DNA of 5,045 bases from assembly GCA_902470905.1 (NCBI GenBank), contig CABRIC010000080.1, forward strand, positions 1 to 5,045, written 5' to 3'. Shown piece by piece: positions 1-5,045 of the stretch (its first letter is position 1; every line of letters begins with the position of its first letter). The notes beneath the pieces are model-generated. The model made no database searches and was not told the origin of the DNA. It worked only from the letters and a program-made list of their open reading frames with translations. Both the position numbers and the translations under genes were made by a program. This DNA comes from an uncultured Collinsella sp. GTDB taxonomy: Bacteria; Actinomycetota; Coriobacteriia; Coriobacteriales; Coriobacteriaceae.

Positions 1-1
1 G

Positions 2-163
2 GCCGATTTCCGCAGCTATGTCGACGCCTGGGAGAAGCTCACGAACAGCTACGGCGACCAGGAGACCTGGAACCGCAAGGCCCTGCTCAACACCGCCTCC
101 TCGGGCTGGTTCTCGAGCGACCGCACCATTCGCGAGTACCGCGACGAGATCTGGCACGCGTAA
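2..163 (+). CDS. glgP: Glycogen/alpha-glucan phosphorylase, C-terminal fragment (5' end outside window)
   Basis: The first 53 codons, ending at TAA 161-163, are the C-terminus of a GT35 glycogen phosphorylase, which releases glucose-1-phosphate from alpha-1,4-glucan chains in the cytoplasm using phosphate and pyridoxal phosphate. The fragment opens with ADFRSYVDAW, continues through a DQETWNRKALLN stretch, and ends with FSSDRTIREYRDEIWHA. The FSSDRTI-EY---IW signature is the conserved end of bacterial phosphorylases; from memory, E. coli GlgP ends with FSSDRTIKEYADHIW. The catalytic and PLP-binding parts lie upstream of the window, so activity cannot be judged here. The gene is followed after 108 bp by glgC on the same strand, which puts degradation and synthesis of glycogen in one cluster. 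The family call is firm. The symbol is less so, because glgP and malP products share this C-terminus; the glg neighbours favour glgP. Confidence 0.93.
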   Translation, partial: ADFRSYVDAWEKLTNSYGDQETWNRKALLNTASSGWFSSDRTIREYRDEIWHA

Positions 164-200
164 AGGCGCGCGAACTCCCCTATGCCAGCACGGCATTATT

Positions 201-231
201 CGACGGGCGTGACGTTGCGCCGCGCCCGTCG
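201..231 (+). terminator. GC-rich hairpin between glgP and glgC, weak terminator candidate
   Basis: Bases 201-211 and 221-231 form an 11-bp stem with one G-T pair around a 9-nt loop (outer arms CGACGGGCG and CGCCCGTCG). It lies 37 nt after the glgP stop. The next bases are CTAATGGGTTT, which is not a proper U-tract, so intrinsic termination would be poor. It may be a partial terminator, a 3'-end stabiliser of glgP mRNA, or part of the glgC leader. The stem is seen directly; the role is inferred. Confidence 0.4.
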
Positions 232-252
232 CTAATGGGTTTAGGAACATCG

Positions 253-279
253 ATGACAGAAGGAGAAATCGATGAGTAA
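253..279 (+). other. Possible 8-codon leader ORF overlapping the glgC start
   Basis: ATG at 253 opens a reading frame encoding MTEGEIDE, stopping at TAA 277-279, six bases inside glgC in another frame. An AGGA at 243-246 sits 6 nt before this ATG, a plausible ribosome site. The frame runs through the glgC Shine-Dalgarno, so translation of it would pass over the glgC start. An 8-base direct repeat, ATCGATGA, at 249-256 and 268-275 contains both ATGs, so the arrangement could simply be a small duplication. No evidence for expression. Confidence 0.2.
258..266 (+). promoter_or_regulatory. Ribosome binding site of glgC
   Basis: AGAAGGAGA with core AAGGAG at 260-265, 6 nt before ATG 272. It fixes the glgC start: the upstream in-frame codons reach a TGA at 254-256 without another start codon. 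Confidence 0.85.
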
Positions 280-1420
280 GAAAGAATGCATCGCGATGCT
301 CCTCGCAGGAGGACAGGGCAGCCGATTGGGGGCACTTACCCAAAAGATCGCTAAGCCGGCGGTTAGCTTTGGTGGCAAGTTCCGCATTATCGACTTTTCG
401 CTCTCCAACTGCTCCAACTCGGGCATCGACACGGTGGGCGTTCTGACGCAGTATCGCCCCTACCTGCTGCATGCCTATGTGGGCTCTGGCGAGGCCTGGG
501 ATCTGGACAGCCGCGACGGCGGCGTCTCGATCCTGCCGCCGTACGAGACGCAGACCGGTGGCGCCTGGTATGCGGGCACGGCCGACGCCATTACCCAGAA
601 CCTCGACTACATCAAGGCCAACGACCCCAAGTACGTCCTGATTCTTTCGGGCGATCACCTGTATCGCATGGATTACCGCAAGATGCTCAAGACGCACATT
701 GAGAACAACGCCGACCTCACGGTGAGCGTTATGCCCGTGCCGTGGGAAGAGGCCAGCCGCTTTGGCATCCTGACCACCGACCCCGAGGACGGCCGCATCA
801 CCAAGTTCACCGAGAAGCCCGATAAGCCCGATTCGAACCTCGCCTCCATGGGCATCTACATTTTCTCGGCCGACGTGCTGATCGAGGCGCTCGAGGAGGA
901 CGCTCTGGACCAGCGCTCGAGCCACGACTTTGGCAAGGACATCATCCCCAAGCTGCTCGGCGAGAACAAGCGCCTGTACAGCTACGAGTTCCACGGCTTT
1001 TGGAAGGACGTCGGCACCATCGCCAGCTTCCACGAGACCTCGATGGACCTGCTGGGCAACAACCCCGAGTTCGATCTGTTCGACAAGCACTTCCCCATCA
1101 TGTCCAACATCACCACGCGTCCGCCGCACTACATTGGCCCGGATGGTCGCCTGGACGACTGCCTGGTCTCCAACGGCTGCAAGATCTACGGTACCGCTCG
1201 CCACTCGATCCTTTCGACCGATGTCATCATCGAGGAGCGCGCCGTGGTCGAGGACTCCGTGCTGCTGCCGGGTGCGCACGTTAAGAGCGGAGCGCACATC
1301 TGCCGCGCTATTTTGGGCGAGAACTCCACGGTCGAAGAGGGCGTGAAGCTCGGCTCTGTCGATACCACCAAGGATACGGCCGTCGTTGGAAATGACGTCG
1401 TTATCGGGAAGGGGGAATGA
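272..1420 (+). CDS. glgC: Glucose-1-phosphate adenylyltransferase (ADP-glucose pyrophosphorylase), catalytic subunit
   Basis: This 382-residue cytoplasmic enzyme makes ADP-glucose and pyrophosphate from ATP and glucose-1-phosphate, the committed step of bacterial glycogen synthesis. The nucleotidyltransferase fold covers about residues 6-260 and a left-handed beta-helix about 285-382. Visible motifs are the nucleotide loop AGGQGSRL (12-19), KPAV (28-31), GGKFRIIDF (34-42), WYAGTADA (99-106), SGDHLYRMDY (126-135) with the metal-binding Asp128, FTEKP (179-183) with substrate-binding Lys182, and FWKDVGT (243-249). Asp128 and Lys182 correspond to E. coli Asp142 and Lys195. The length is that of Firmicutes GlgC, shorter than the roughly 430-residue enterobacterial type. 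The start has a strong ribosome site. glgD begins 4 nt after the stop, so the two are surely co-transcribed and the products probably associate. All expected active-site motifs are present, so it should be active. Confidence 0.97.
   Translation: MSKKECIAMLLAGGQGSRLGALTQKIAKPAVSFGGKFRIIDFSLSNCSNSGIDTVGVLTQYRPYLLHAYVGSGEAWDLDSRDGGVSILPPYETQTGGAWYAGTADAITQNLDYIKANDPKYVLILSGDHLYRMDYRKMLKTHIENNADLTVSVMPVPWEEASRFGILTTDPEDGRITKFTEKPDKPDSNLASMGIYIFSADVLIEALEEDALDQRSSHDFGKDIIPKLLGENKRLYSYEFHGFWKDVGTIASFHETSMDLLGNNPEFDLFDKHFPIMSNITTRPPHYIGPDGRLDDCLVSNGCKIYGTARHSILSTDVIIEERAVVEDSVLLPGAHVKSGAHICRAILGENSTVEEGVKLGSVDTTKDTAVVGNDVVIGKGE
1409..1415 (+). promoter_or_regulatory. Ribosome binding site of glgD, inside the end of glgC
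   Basis: AAGGGGG at 1409-1415, 9 nt before ATG 1425. It supports ATG 1425 as the glgD start rather than the earlier in-frame TTG 1386 or ATG 1392, which would extend the protein by 13 or 11 residues that are not part of the conserved fold and would overlap glgC. Confidence 0.7.
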
Positions 1421-1424
1421 TCCG

Positions 1425-2552
1425 ATGATCAATCGCAAGGCCATCGGTTATATCACCGCTAACTACTCTTCGACCTACGGCAGTGTGCTGCTCAAGGACC
1501 GCCCCATCGCGTCCGTTCCGTTTTTGGGCCGCTACCGCCTGATCGACTTCCCGCTGTCCAACATGATGAATGCCGGCATTAAGACCGTCGGCGTCGTCAT
1601 GCCGGGCAACTACCGCTCGCTGATCGACCACGTGGGCTCGGGCAAGGACTGGGGCCTGGACCGCAAGAAGGGCGGCCTGTTTATGGTGCCCGGCAACGCG
1701 TATGGCACCACCAAGGGCGGCATGCGCTTCTTGCTGCGCGACATCATCTCCAACAAGACGCTGTTCCAGCGCTCGGACAAGCCCTATGTTGTGATGATGG
1801 GCACCAACATCATCTTTAACATGGACCTCAACACCATCATCGACGCGCACGAGAACTCCGGTGCCCAGATGACCGTGGTGTACTGCAAGGCCACGCACAA
1901 CGTCGATGACGAGACCAAGCTCGAGATTAACGAGAACGGCCGCCTGACGGGCGTGAGCGCCGGCGTCGTGTACGGCGACAACGCCTCTATGGATTGCTGC
2001 ATCGTCAACCGCGAGACGCTGCTCGAGATCATCGACCACTACCAGGCCGCCGACTATCTGGACCTGCTCGAGGCACTCCAGGGCGACTTTGGCAACATCG
2101 ACGTGTGCAGCTACGAGTACAAGGGCGAGGTCGTGGGCGTGTTTAGCGAGAAGTCGCTGTATCGCCGCAGCATGGACCTGCTCGACCAGACCGTGGCCGA
2201 CCAGCTCTTTGACCCCGAGCGCCCGATCCTGACCAAGGCTCACGACGTGCCGCCTTCGCGCTATGCGACCGGCAGCCACGCGTGCAACTCGATCATCTCG
2301 GCTGGCTGCATCATCAAGGGCACCGTGCGCAACTCGATCCTGTCGCGCGGCGTTGTGGTTGAGGAAGGCGCATCGGTGACCAACTCGATCATCAACCAGA
2401 GCTGCATCATCAAGAGCGGCGCACGCGTCGAGAACGCCATTCTGGACAAGAACAACGTGGTTCCCACCAACACCGAGCTTCGCGGCACGCCCGAGAACAT
2501 CCTGGTGCTGGGAAAAGCTCCGTTAACTTCCGACACCACCATCGTACGTTAA
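1425..2552 (+). CDS. glgD: GlgD, ADP-glucose pyrophosphorylase-like regulatory subunit
   Basis: This 375-residue paralogue of GlgC has the same two-domain plan: a nucleotidyltransferase-like domain, then a left-handed beta-helix in roughly the last 100 residues with many Ile/Val-rich hexapeptide turns. It keeps structural motifs such as GRYRLIDFPLSN (35-46) and DHVGSGKDWGLD (68-79), but the catalytic set is gone. The Gly-rich nucleotide loop of GlgC is ANYSSTYGSVLL here. The SGDH aspartate is replaced by GTN (Asn128, aligning with GlgC Asp128). WYAGTADA reads YGTTKGGM. The FxEKP lysine motif and the WxDVGT motif are absent. In Firmicutes, GlgD is known to be inactive or nearly so alone and to form a more active hetero-oligomer with GlgC; the same role is inferred here from the 4-nt spacing and sequence type. 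Start chosen at ATG 1425 with its ribosome site. Confidence 0.94.
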   Translation: MINRKAIGYITANYSSTYGSVLLKDRPIASVPFLGRYRLIDFPLSNMMNAGIKTVGVVMPGNYRSLIDHVGSGKDWGLDRKKGGLFMVPGNAYGTTKGGMRFLLRDIISNKTLFQRSDKPYVVMMGTNIIFNMDLNTIIDAHENSGAQMTVVYCKATHNVDDETKLEINENGRLTGVSAGVVYGDNASMDCCIVNRETLLEIIDHYQAADYLDLLEALQGDFGNIDVCSYEYKGEVVGVFSEKSLYRRSMDLLDQTVADQLFDPERPILTKAHDVPPSRYATGSHACNSIISAGCIIKGTVRNSILSRGVVVEEGASVTNSIINQSCIIKSGARVENAILDKNNVVPTNTELRGTPENILVLGKAPLTSDTTIVR

Positions 2553-2583
2553 CGTTGGCACCGCAACATCGCTCGTAACATGT

Positions 2584-2619
2584 AGAATAGCCGCCCGGTT
2601 AGCGCCAGGCGGCTATTCT
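2584..2619 (+). promoter_or_regulatory. Perfect hairpin in the glgD-glgA spacer
   Basis: Bases 2584-2595 (AGAATAGCCGCC) and 2608-2619 (GGCGGCTATTCT) form a perfect 12-bp stem. The 12-nt loop can add about three inner pairs beyond one mismatch. It starts 32 nt after the glgD stop and ends 13 nt before the glgA ribosome site. No U-tract follows (the next bases are CGAATTGC), so it is a poor intrinsic terminator. Likely roles are transcript processing or stabilisation, or partial attenuation that sets GlgA levels apart from GlgC and GlgD. It does not cover the ribosome site. Confidence 0.55.
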
Positions 2620-2632
2620 CGAATTGCAACAT

Positions 2633-2637
2633 GGGAG
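2633..2637 (+). promoter_or_regulatory. Ribosome binding site deciding the glgA start
   Basis: GGGAG lies 5 nt before ATG 2643. The alternative ATG at 2631, four codons earlier and overlapping this site, has no purine-rich site upstream (it is preceded by CGAATTGCAAC). ATG 2643 is preferred; it gives the N-terminus MADSSKKMQIVFAS. Confidence 0.7.
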
Positions 2638-2642
2638 ACAAT

Positions 2643-4922
2643 ATGGCTGATTCCAGCAAAAAGATGCAGATCGTGTTTGCCTCGGCCGAGTGCGCACCGT
2701 TTGTTAAGACCGGTGGCCTGGGTGACGTGGCAGGCTCGCTGCCTGCGGCACTCGTGCGCGCCGGCGCCGAGGTCATCGTGATGGTGCCCAAGTACTCCAC
2801 CATCAAGGACGAATACAAGGCGCAGATGGAGCACTTTGCCGACTTTTACGTGAGCCTGGGCTGGCGCAACGAGTACTGCGGGCTGGAGAAGCTCGAGCGC
2901 GACGGCGTCACGTATATGTTCGTGGACAACGAGCGCTACTTTGCGCGCGATTACCCGTACGGCTTCTTTGACGACGGCGAGCGCTTCGCGTTCTTCTCCA
3001 AAGCCATCACCGAGAGCCTGCAGCACCTGCCCGAGGGCTTTGAGTGCGACATCCTGCACTGCAATGACTGGCAGACGGCACTGGCACCCGTGTTCCTGCG
3101 CGAGTTCTACCAGGGCCTGCCGCTGTACGACCGCGTCAAGACCGTGTTCTCGATCCACAACGTGGCGTTCCAGGGCCAGTTTAGCGACACCGTGATGGAG
3201 GACATCCTGGGCGTGGCGCACATTCCGGCGGCCGCCTCGCAGCTGCGCTGCGACGCCTGCAGCATCAACTACATGCTGGGCGCGCTGCGCTATGCCGATG
3301 CCATCACCACGGTGAGCCCCACCTATGCGGGCGAGATCCAGACGCCCGAGTTTGGCGAGGGCCTTGACGGCGTGCTGCGCGAGCGCTCCTACGCGCTGCA
3401 GGGCATCCTCAACGGCATTGACGTTGCGGGCTTTGACCCGGCGACCGACAAGCGCATTGCCGCCAACTACACCGTGAAGGACCGTTCCGGCAAGGCCGTG
3501 TGCAAGGCCAAGCTGCAGGAAGAGCTGGGACTCGAGGTTCGCGACGACCGCCCACTTATGGTGATGGTTACGCGCCTGACGCGCCAGAAGGGCATGGACC
3601 TGGTCATGTACGCGCTCGACCGCATCCTGTCCGGCGGCGTTCAGGTGGCCGTACTGGGCACCGGCGACCGCGACTACGAGGACGGCCTGCGCTACTTCCA
3701 GGACAAGTACCCCGGCACCATGGCCGCACGCATCGAGTTTGACCCGGCGCTGTCGCAGCGTATGTATGCCGCCGCCGATATGTTCCTGATGCCTTCGAAG
3801 TTTGAGCCCTGCGGCCTGTCGCAGATCATCGCCATGCGTTACGGCACCCTGCCTATCGTACGCGAGACCGGTGGCCTGAAGGACACCGTGATCCCGTATA
3901 ACGAGTTTACCGGCGAGGGTACGGGCTTCTCGTTTACCAACTTTAACGGCGATGAGATGGGCGACGCGGTGTTCCGTGCGGCACGCCTGTTCTGGGATAA
4001 TCGCGAGGCCTGGAATCAGCTGGTCACGCAGGCCATGAGCCAGGACTTTAGCTGGACGCGCTCGGCCGATAAGTATCTTGACCTGTACTTCTTTATGCAC
4101 CCGGAGATTGAGCGTCCGGTGGCTGTGGAGACTGCGACGACTGTCGAGGAGCCGGTTGCTGCTGAGGTCGTTAAGGCCGATCCTGAGGTGAAGGTCGAGG
4201 CTACTCACGAGCCCGAGCCTGAGGTTAAGCCCGCTGCGAAGCCTGCCGCCAAGAAGACGACGGCCCGCAAGACGACGGCTAAAAAGGCCACGACCACGAA
4301 GACCACCGCCACCAAGGCAACCACTACCAAGGCATCGACCACGCGCAAGCGCACGACCGCCGCTGCCAAGAAGGCCACCGAGGCCGAGGTCGCTCCCGAG
4401 GTAAAGGACGAGGCCGCCGCCGAGACTAAGCCGGCGGCAAAGGCTCCGGCCAAGACCGCTGCCAAGAAGACGGCTGCGACCAAGGCCACGACTGCCAAGA
4501 AGGCCACGGCAGCCAAAAAGACCACGGCAACGAAGTTGACGACCACGAAGACTGTCACGACGAAGGCCGCCGCAAAGCCGGCCGCCAAAGTGGTGGAGAC
4601 GACCGCCGAGTCCAAGGCCGAGGTAACTGTCGAGGCAAAGCCGGCCGCCAAGACCACCACGCGCAAGCGCACTACGACGACGGCCAAAAAGGCCACAACC
4701 AAGGCTGCAGCTCCCAAGGCAAAGGCTAAGGCCGAGGAAAAGCCGTCAGTAAAGGCCAAGCCGGCGCCGAAGGCCGCCGAGGTCAAGACCGCTCCAAAGG
4801 CTACGACAAAGGCAGAGCCCGCCAAGGAGGCCCCGGTCTCCCCCGCCACTCCGGTCGAGGAAAAGGCCCCGACCAAGAAGACCTCCGTCCGTAAGGCAAC
4901 GGCCACCCGCAAGCGCCACTAA
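2643..4922 (+). CDS. glgA: Glycogen synthase (GT5) with a 267-residue Lys/Ala/Thr-rich C-terminal tail
   Basis: GlgA transfers glucose from ADP-glucose to the non-reducing end of alpha-1,4-glucan in the cytoplasm. Residues 8-490 form a complete GT-B enzyme. The N-terminal domain has KTGGLGDV (22-29, ADP-glucose binding), HCNDWQTAL (Asp142), SIHNVAFQG (His172) and LNGID (256-260). The C-terminal domain has VTRLTRQKG (309-317; Arg311 and Lys316) and MPSKFEPCGL (383-392, catalytic Glu388). These match E. coli GlgA Asp137, His161, Arg300, Lys305 and Glu377. Ordinary GlgA ends near residue 480. Here the frame continues from Val493 to His759 with a tail that is about 68% Lys, Ala and Thr (hand count 54, 70 and 58 of 267). 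The tail has no Gly, Ile, Asn, Gln, Met, Cys or aromatic residue, and a net charge near +35. It should be disordered and polyanion-binding. No in-frame ATG follows Met485, so it is a fusion rather than a separate gene. Synthase activity is confident; the tail's role is unknown. Confidence 0.96.
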   Translation: MADSSKKMQIVFASAECAPFVKTGGLGDVAGSLPAALVRAGAEVIVMVPKYSTIKDEYKAQMEHFADFYVSLGWRNEYCGLEKLERDGVTYMFVDNERYFARDYPYGFFDDGERFAFFSKAITESLQHLPEGFECDILHCNDWQTALAPVFLREFYQGLPLYDRVKTVFSIHNVAFQGQFSDTVMEDILGVAHIPAAASQLRCDACSINYMLGALRYADAITTVSPTYAGEIQTPEFGEGLDGVLRERSYALQGILNGIDVAGFDPATDKRIAANYTVKDRSGKAVCKAKLQEELGLEVRDDRPLMVMVTRLTRQKGMDLVMYALDRILSGGVQVAVLGTGDRDYEDGLRYFQDKYPGTMAARIEFDPALSQRMYAAADMFLMPSKFEPCGLSQIIAMRYGTLPIVRETGGLKDTVIPYNEFTGEGTGFSFTNFNGDEMGDAVFRAARLFWDNREAWNQLVTQAMSQDFSWTRSADKYLDLYFFMHPEIERPVAVETATTVEEPVAAEVVKADPEVKVEATHEPEPEVKPAAKPAAKKTTARKTTAKKATTTKTTATKATTTKASTTRKRTTAAAKKATEAEVAPEVKDEAAAETKPAAKAPAKTAAKKTAATKATTAKKATAAKKTTATKLTTTKTVTTKAAAKPAAKVVETTAESKAEVTVEAKPAAKTTTRKRTTTTAKKATTKAAAPKAKAKAEEKPSVKAKPAPKAAEVKTAPKATTKAEPAKEAPVSPATPVEEKAPTKKTSVRKATATRKRH
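4119..4919 (+). repeat. Low-complexity repetitive region encoding the histone-like tail of GlgA
   Basis: This in-frame stretch is built from shuffled AAG, GCC, ACC and ACG codons and is very poor in T on the coding strand over much of its length (one T in 4261-4320). The protein alternates basic and acidic parts: an acidic Glu/Val/Pro lead (493-528), a basic block (529-579), an acidic spacer (580-594), a basic block (595-652), an acidic spacer (653-665), then a long Lys/Ala/Pro/Thr stretch to the RKRH end. KPAAK occurs five times (residues 529, 533, 596, 645, 666). TTRKRTT occurs at 566-572 and 672-678, each followed by a Thr/Ala run and KKAT, and a related TRKRH closes the protein. Degenerate internal repetition suggests growth by duplication or slippage. 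Confidence 0.85.
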
Positions 4923-4945
4923 TCCGGACAATTCAAACTTAATCC

Positions 4946-4992
4946 TCAACGCAAAAGAGGGCGCCCCAACCAGGCGCCCTCTTTTGCGTTGA
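4946..4992 (+). terminator. Strong terminator after glgA, probably bidirectional
   Basis: Bases 4946-4965 and 4973-4992 are perfect inverted repeats (20 bp) around the 7-nt loop CCAACCA. The GC-rich inner stem (GAGGGCGCC / GGCGCCCTC) is followed by TTTTG on the 3' arm and preceded by CAAAA on the 5' arm. The T-run thus falls inside the long stem, and the shape works in both directions. It begins 24 nt after the glgA stop and ends the operon. An opposing gene may lie beyond the window. Confidence 0.9.
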
Positions 4993-4999
4993 ACTTCTA

Positions 5000-5045
5000 C
5001 TGTCTCTTATACACATCTGACGCTGCCGACGATACTCCTTGTGTA
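5000..5045. other. Illumina Nextera adapter contamination (not genomic)
   Basis: Bases 5000-5018 are CTGTCTCTTATACACATCT, the Tn5 mosaic end used in Nextera libraries. Bases 5019-5032 are GACGCTGCCGACGA, the rest of the reverse complement of the Nextera read-1 adapter. Bases 5033-5040, TACTCCTT, are the reverse complement of the i5 index AAGGAGTA (S507 in the kit, from memory). GTGTA at 5041-5045 starts the P5-side sequence. The order adapter, index, P5 is that of read-through into a library adapter. True genomic sequence ends at about 4999. Confidence 0.98.

Noticed and set aside
182..196. Small hairpin ATGCC-agcac-GGCAT after glgP
   Set aside because: A five-pair stem with no U-tract is expected by chance in DNA of this composition.
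1401..2279. 292-codon minus-strand frame across glgD
   Set aside because: Same shadow effect; the composition is Val/Ala/His-rich and the + strand gene is a clear GlgD.
2555..2588. Possible promoter for glgA: TTGGCA (2555-2560) with TAACAT (2576-2581) or TAGAAT (2583-2588)
   Set aside because: The spacings are 15 and 22 nt, both off the usual 17, and TAGAAT falls partly within the hairpin arm. Not strong enough to list as a feature, though an internal promoter cannot be excluded.
2613..4208. 531-codon open frame on the minus strand across glgA
   Set aside because: It is a shadow of strongly biased GC-rich codons in glgA. The product is Ala/Val/His/Leu-rich without a recognisable domain, while the + strand has all GT5 motifs.
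4205..4912. 235-codon open frame on the minus strand opposite the GlgA tail, Val/Ala/Phe-rich and membrane-like in look
   Set aside because: It is the complement of the AAG/GCC/ACC codon string. With almost no T on the + strand, minus-strand stop codons of the needed form hardly arise. No ribosome site or conserved family is visible.
4119..4919. Tail as a separate histone-like gene or a frameshift artefact
   Set aside because: The frame is continuous with glgA, has no stop codon at the junction and no in-frame ATG after Met485. Its Lys/Ala/Thr pattern is coherent over 800 bases, which a frameshift would not produce.
5000..5018. Tn5/IS50 mosaic end as a sign of a real transposon
   Set aside because: It is followed directly by the synthetic Nextera arm, an index and P5 sequence, so it comes from library preparation.

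Overview
The window is a glycogen-metabolism operon read entirely on the + strand: the 3' end of a glycogen phosphorylase gene (glgP), then glgC, glgD and glgA, closed by a strong hairpin terminator. The last 46 bases (5000-5045) are Illumina Nextera adapter sequence, not biological DNA. The DNA is GC-rich (about 60% or more by eye), with C/G-ending codons and clear Shine-Dalgarno sites. A catalytic GlgC beside a degenerate GlgD paralogue is the Firmicutes-type arrangement. In high-GC DNA of this style it suggests a gut Coriobacteriia member such as Collinsella, but this is inferred from style and memory, not from a search.

Layout: 2-163 is the GlgP C-terminus. 164-271 is a spacer with a GC hairpin and a possible 8-codon leader ORF. 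272-1420 is glgC (ADP-glucose pyrophosphorylase, catalytic subunit). 1425-2552 is glgD (ADP-glucose pyrophosphorylase-like subunit without catalytic residues), 4 nt downstream. 2553-2642 is a spacer with a perfect 12-bp hairpin. 2643-4922 is glgA (glycogen synthase, GT5). 4946-4992 is a perfect 20-bp terminator stem. 5000-5045 is adapter.

How the genes work together: GlgC, probably with GlgD, makes ADP-glucose from glucose-1-phosphate and ATP. GlgA transfers the glucose to the non-reducing end of an alpha-1,4-glucan. GlgP degrades the glucan back to glucose-1-phosphate. Synthesis and mobilisation are therefore encoded together. No branching or debranching enzyme gene lies in the window.

The unusual element is the GlgA C-terminus. 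After a complete GT5 synthase of about 490 residues, the same reading frame continues for about 267 residues. This tail is almost entirely Lys, Ala and Thr with Glu/Pro/Val spacers and repeated RKR motifs. It resembles histone H1 or bacterial histone-like tails (Hc1/Hc2, AlgP, mycobacterial HupB). A synthase fused to a highly basic, disordered tail is the best candidate here for an undescribed biological feature.
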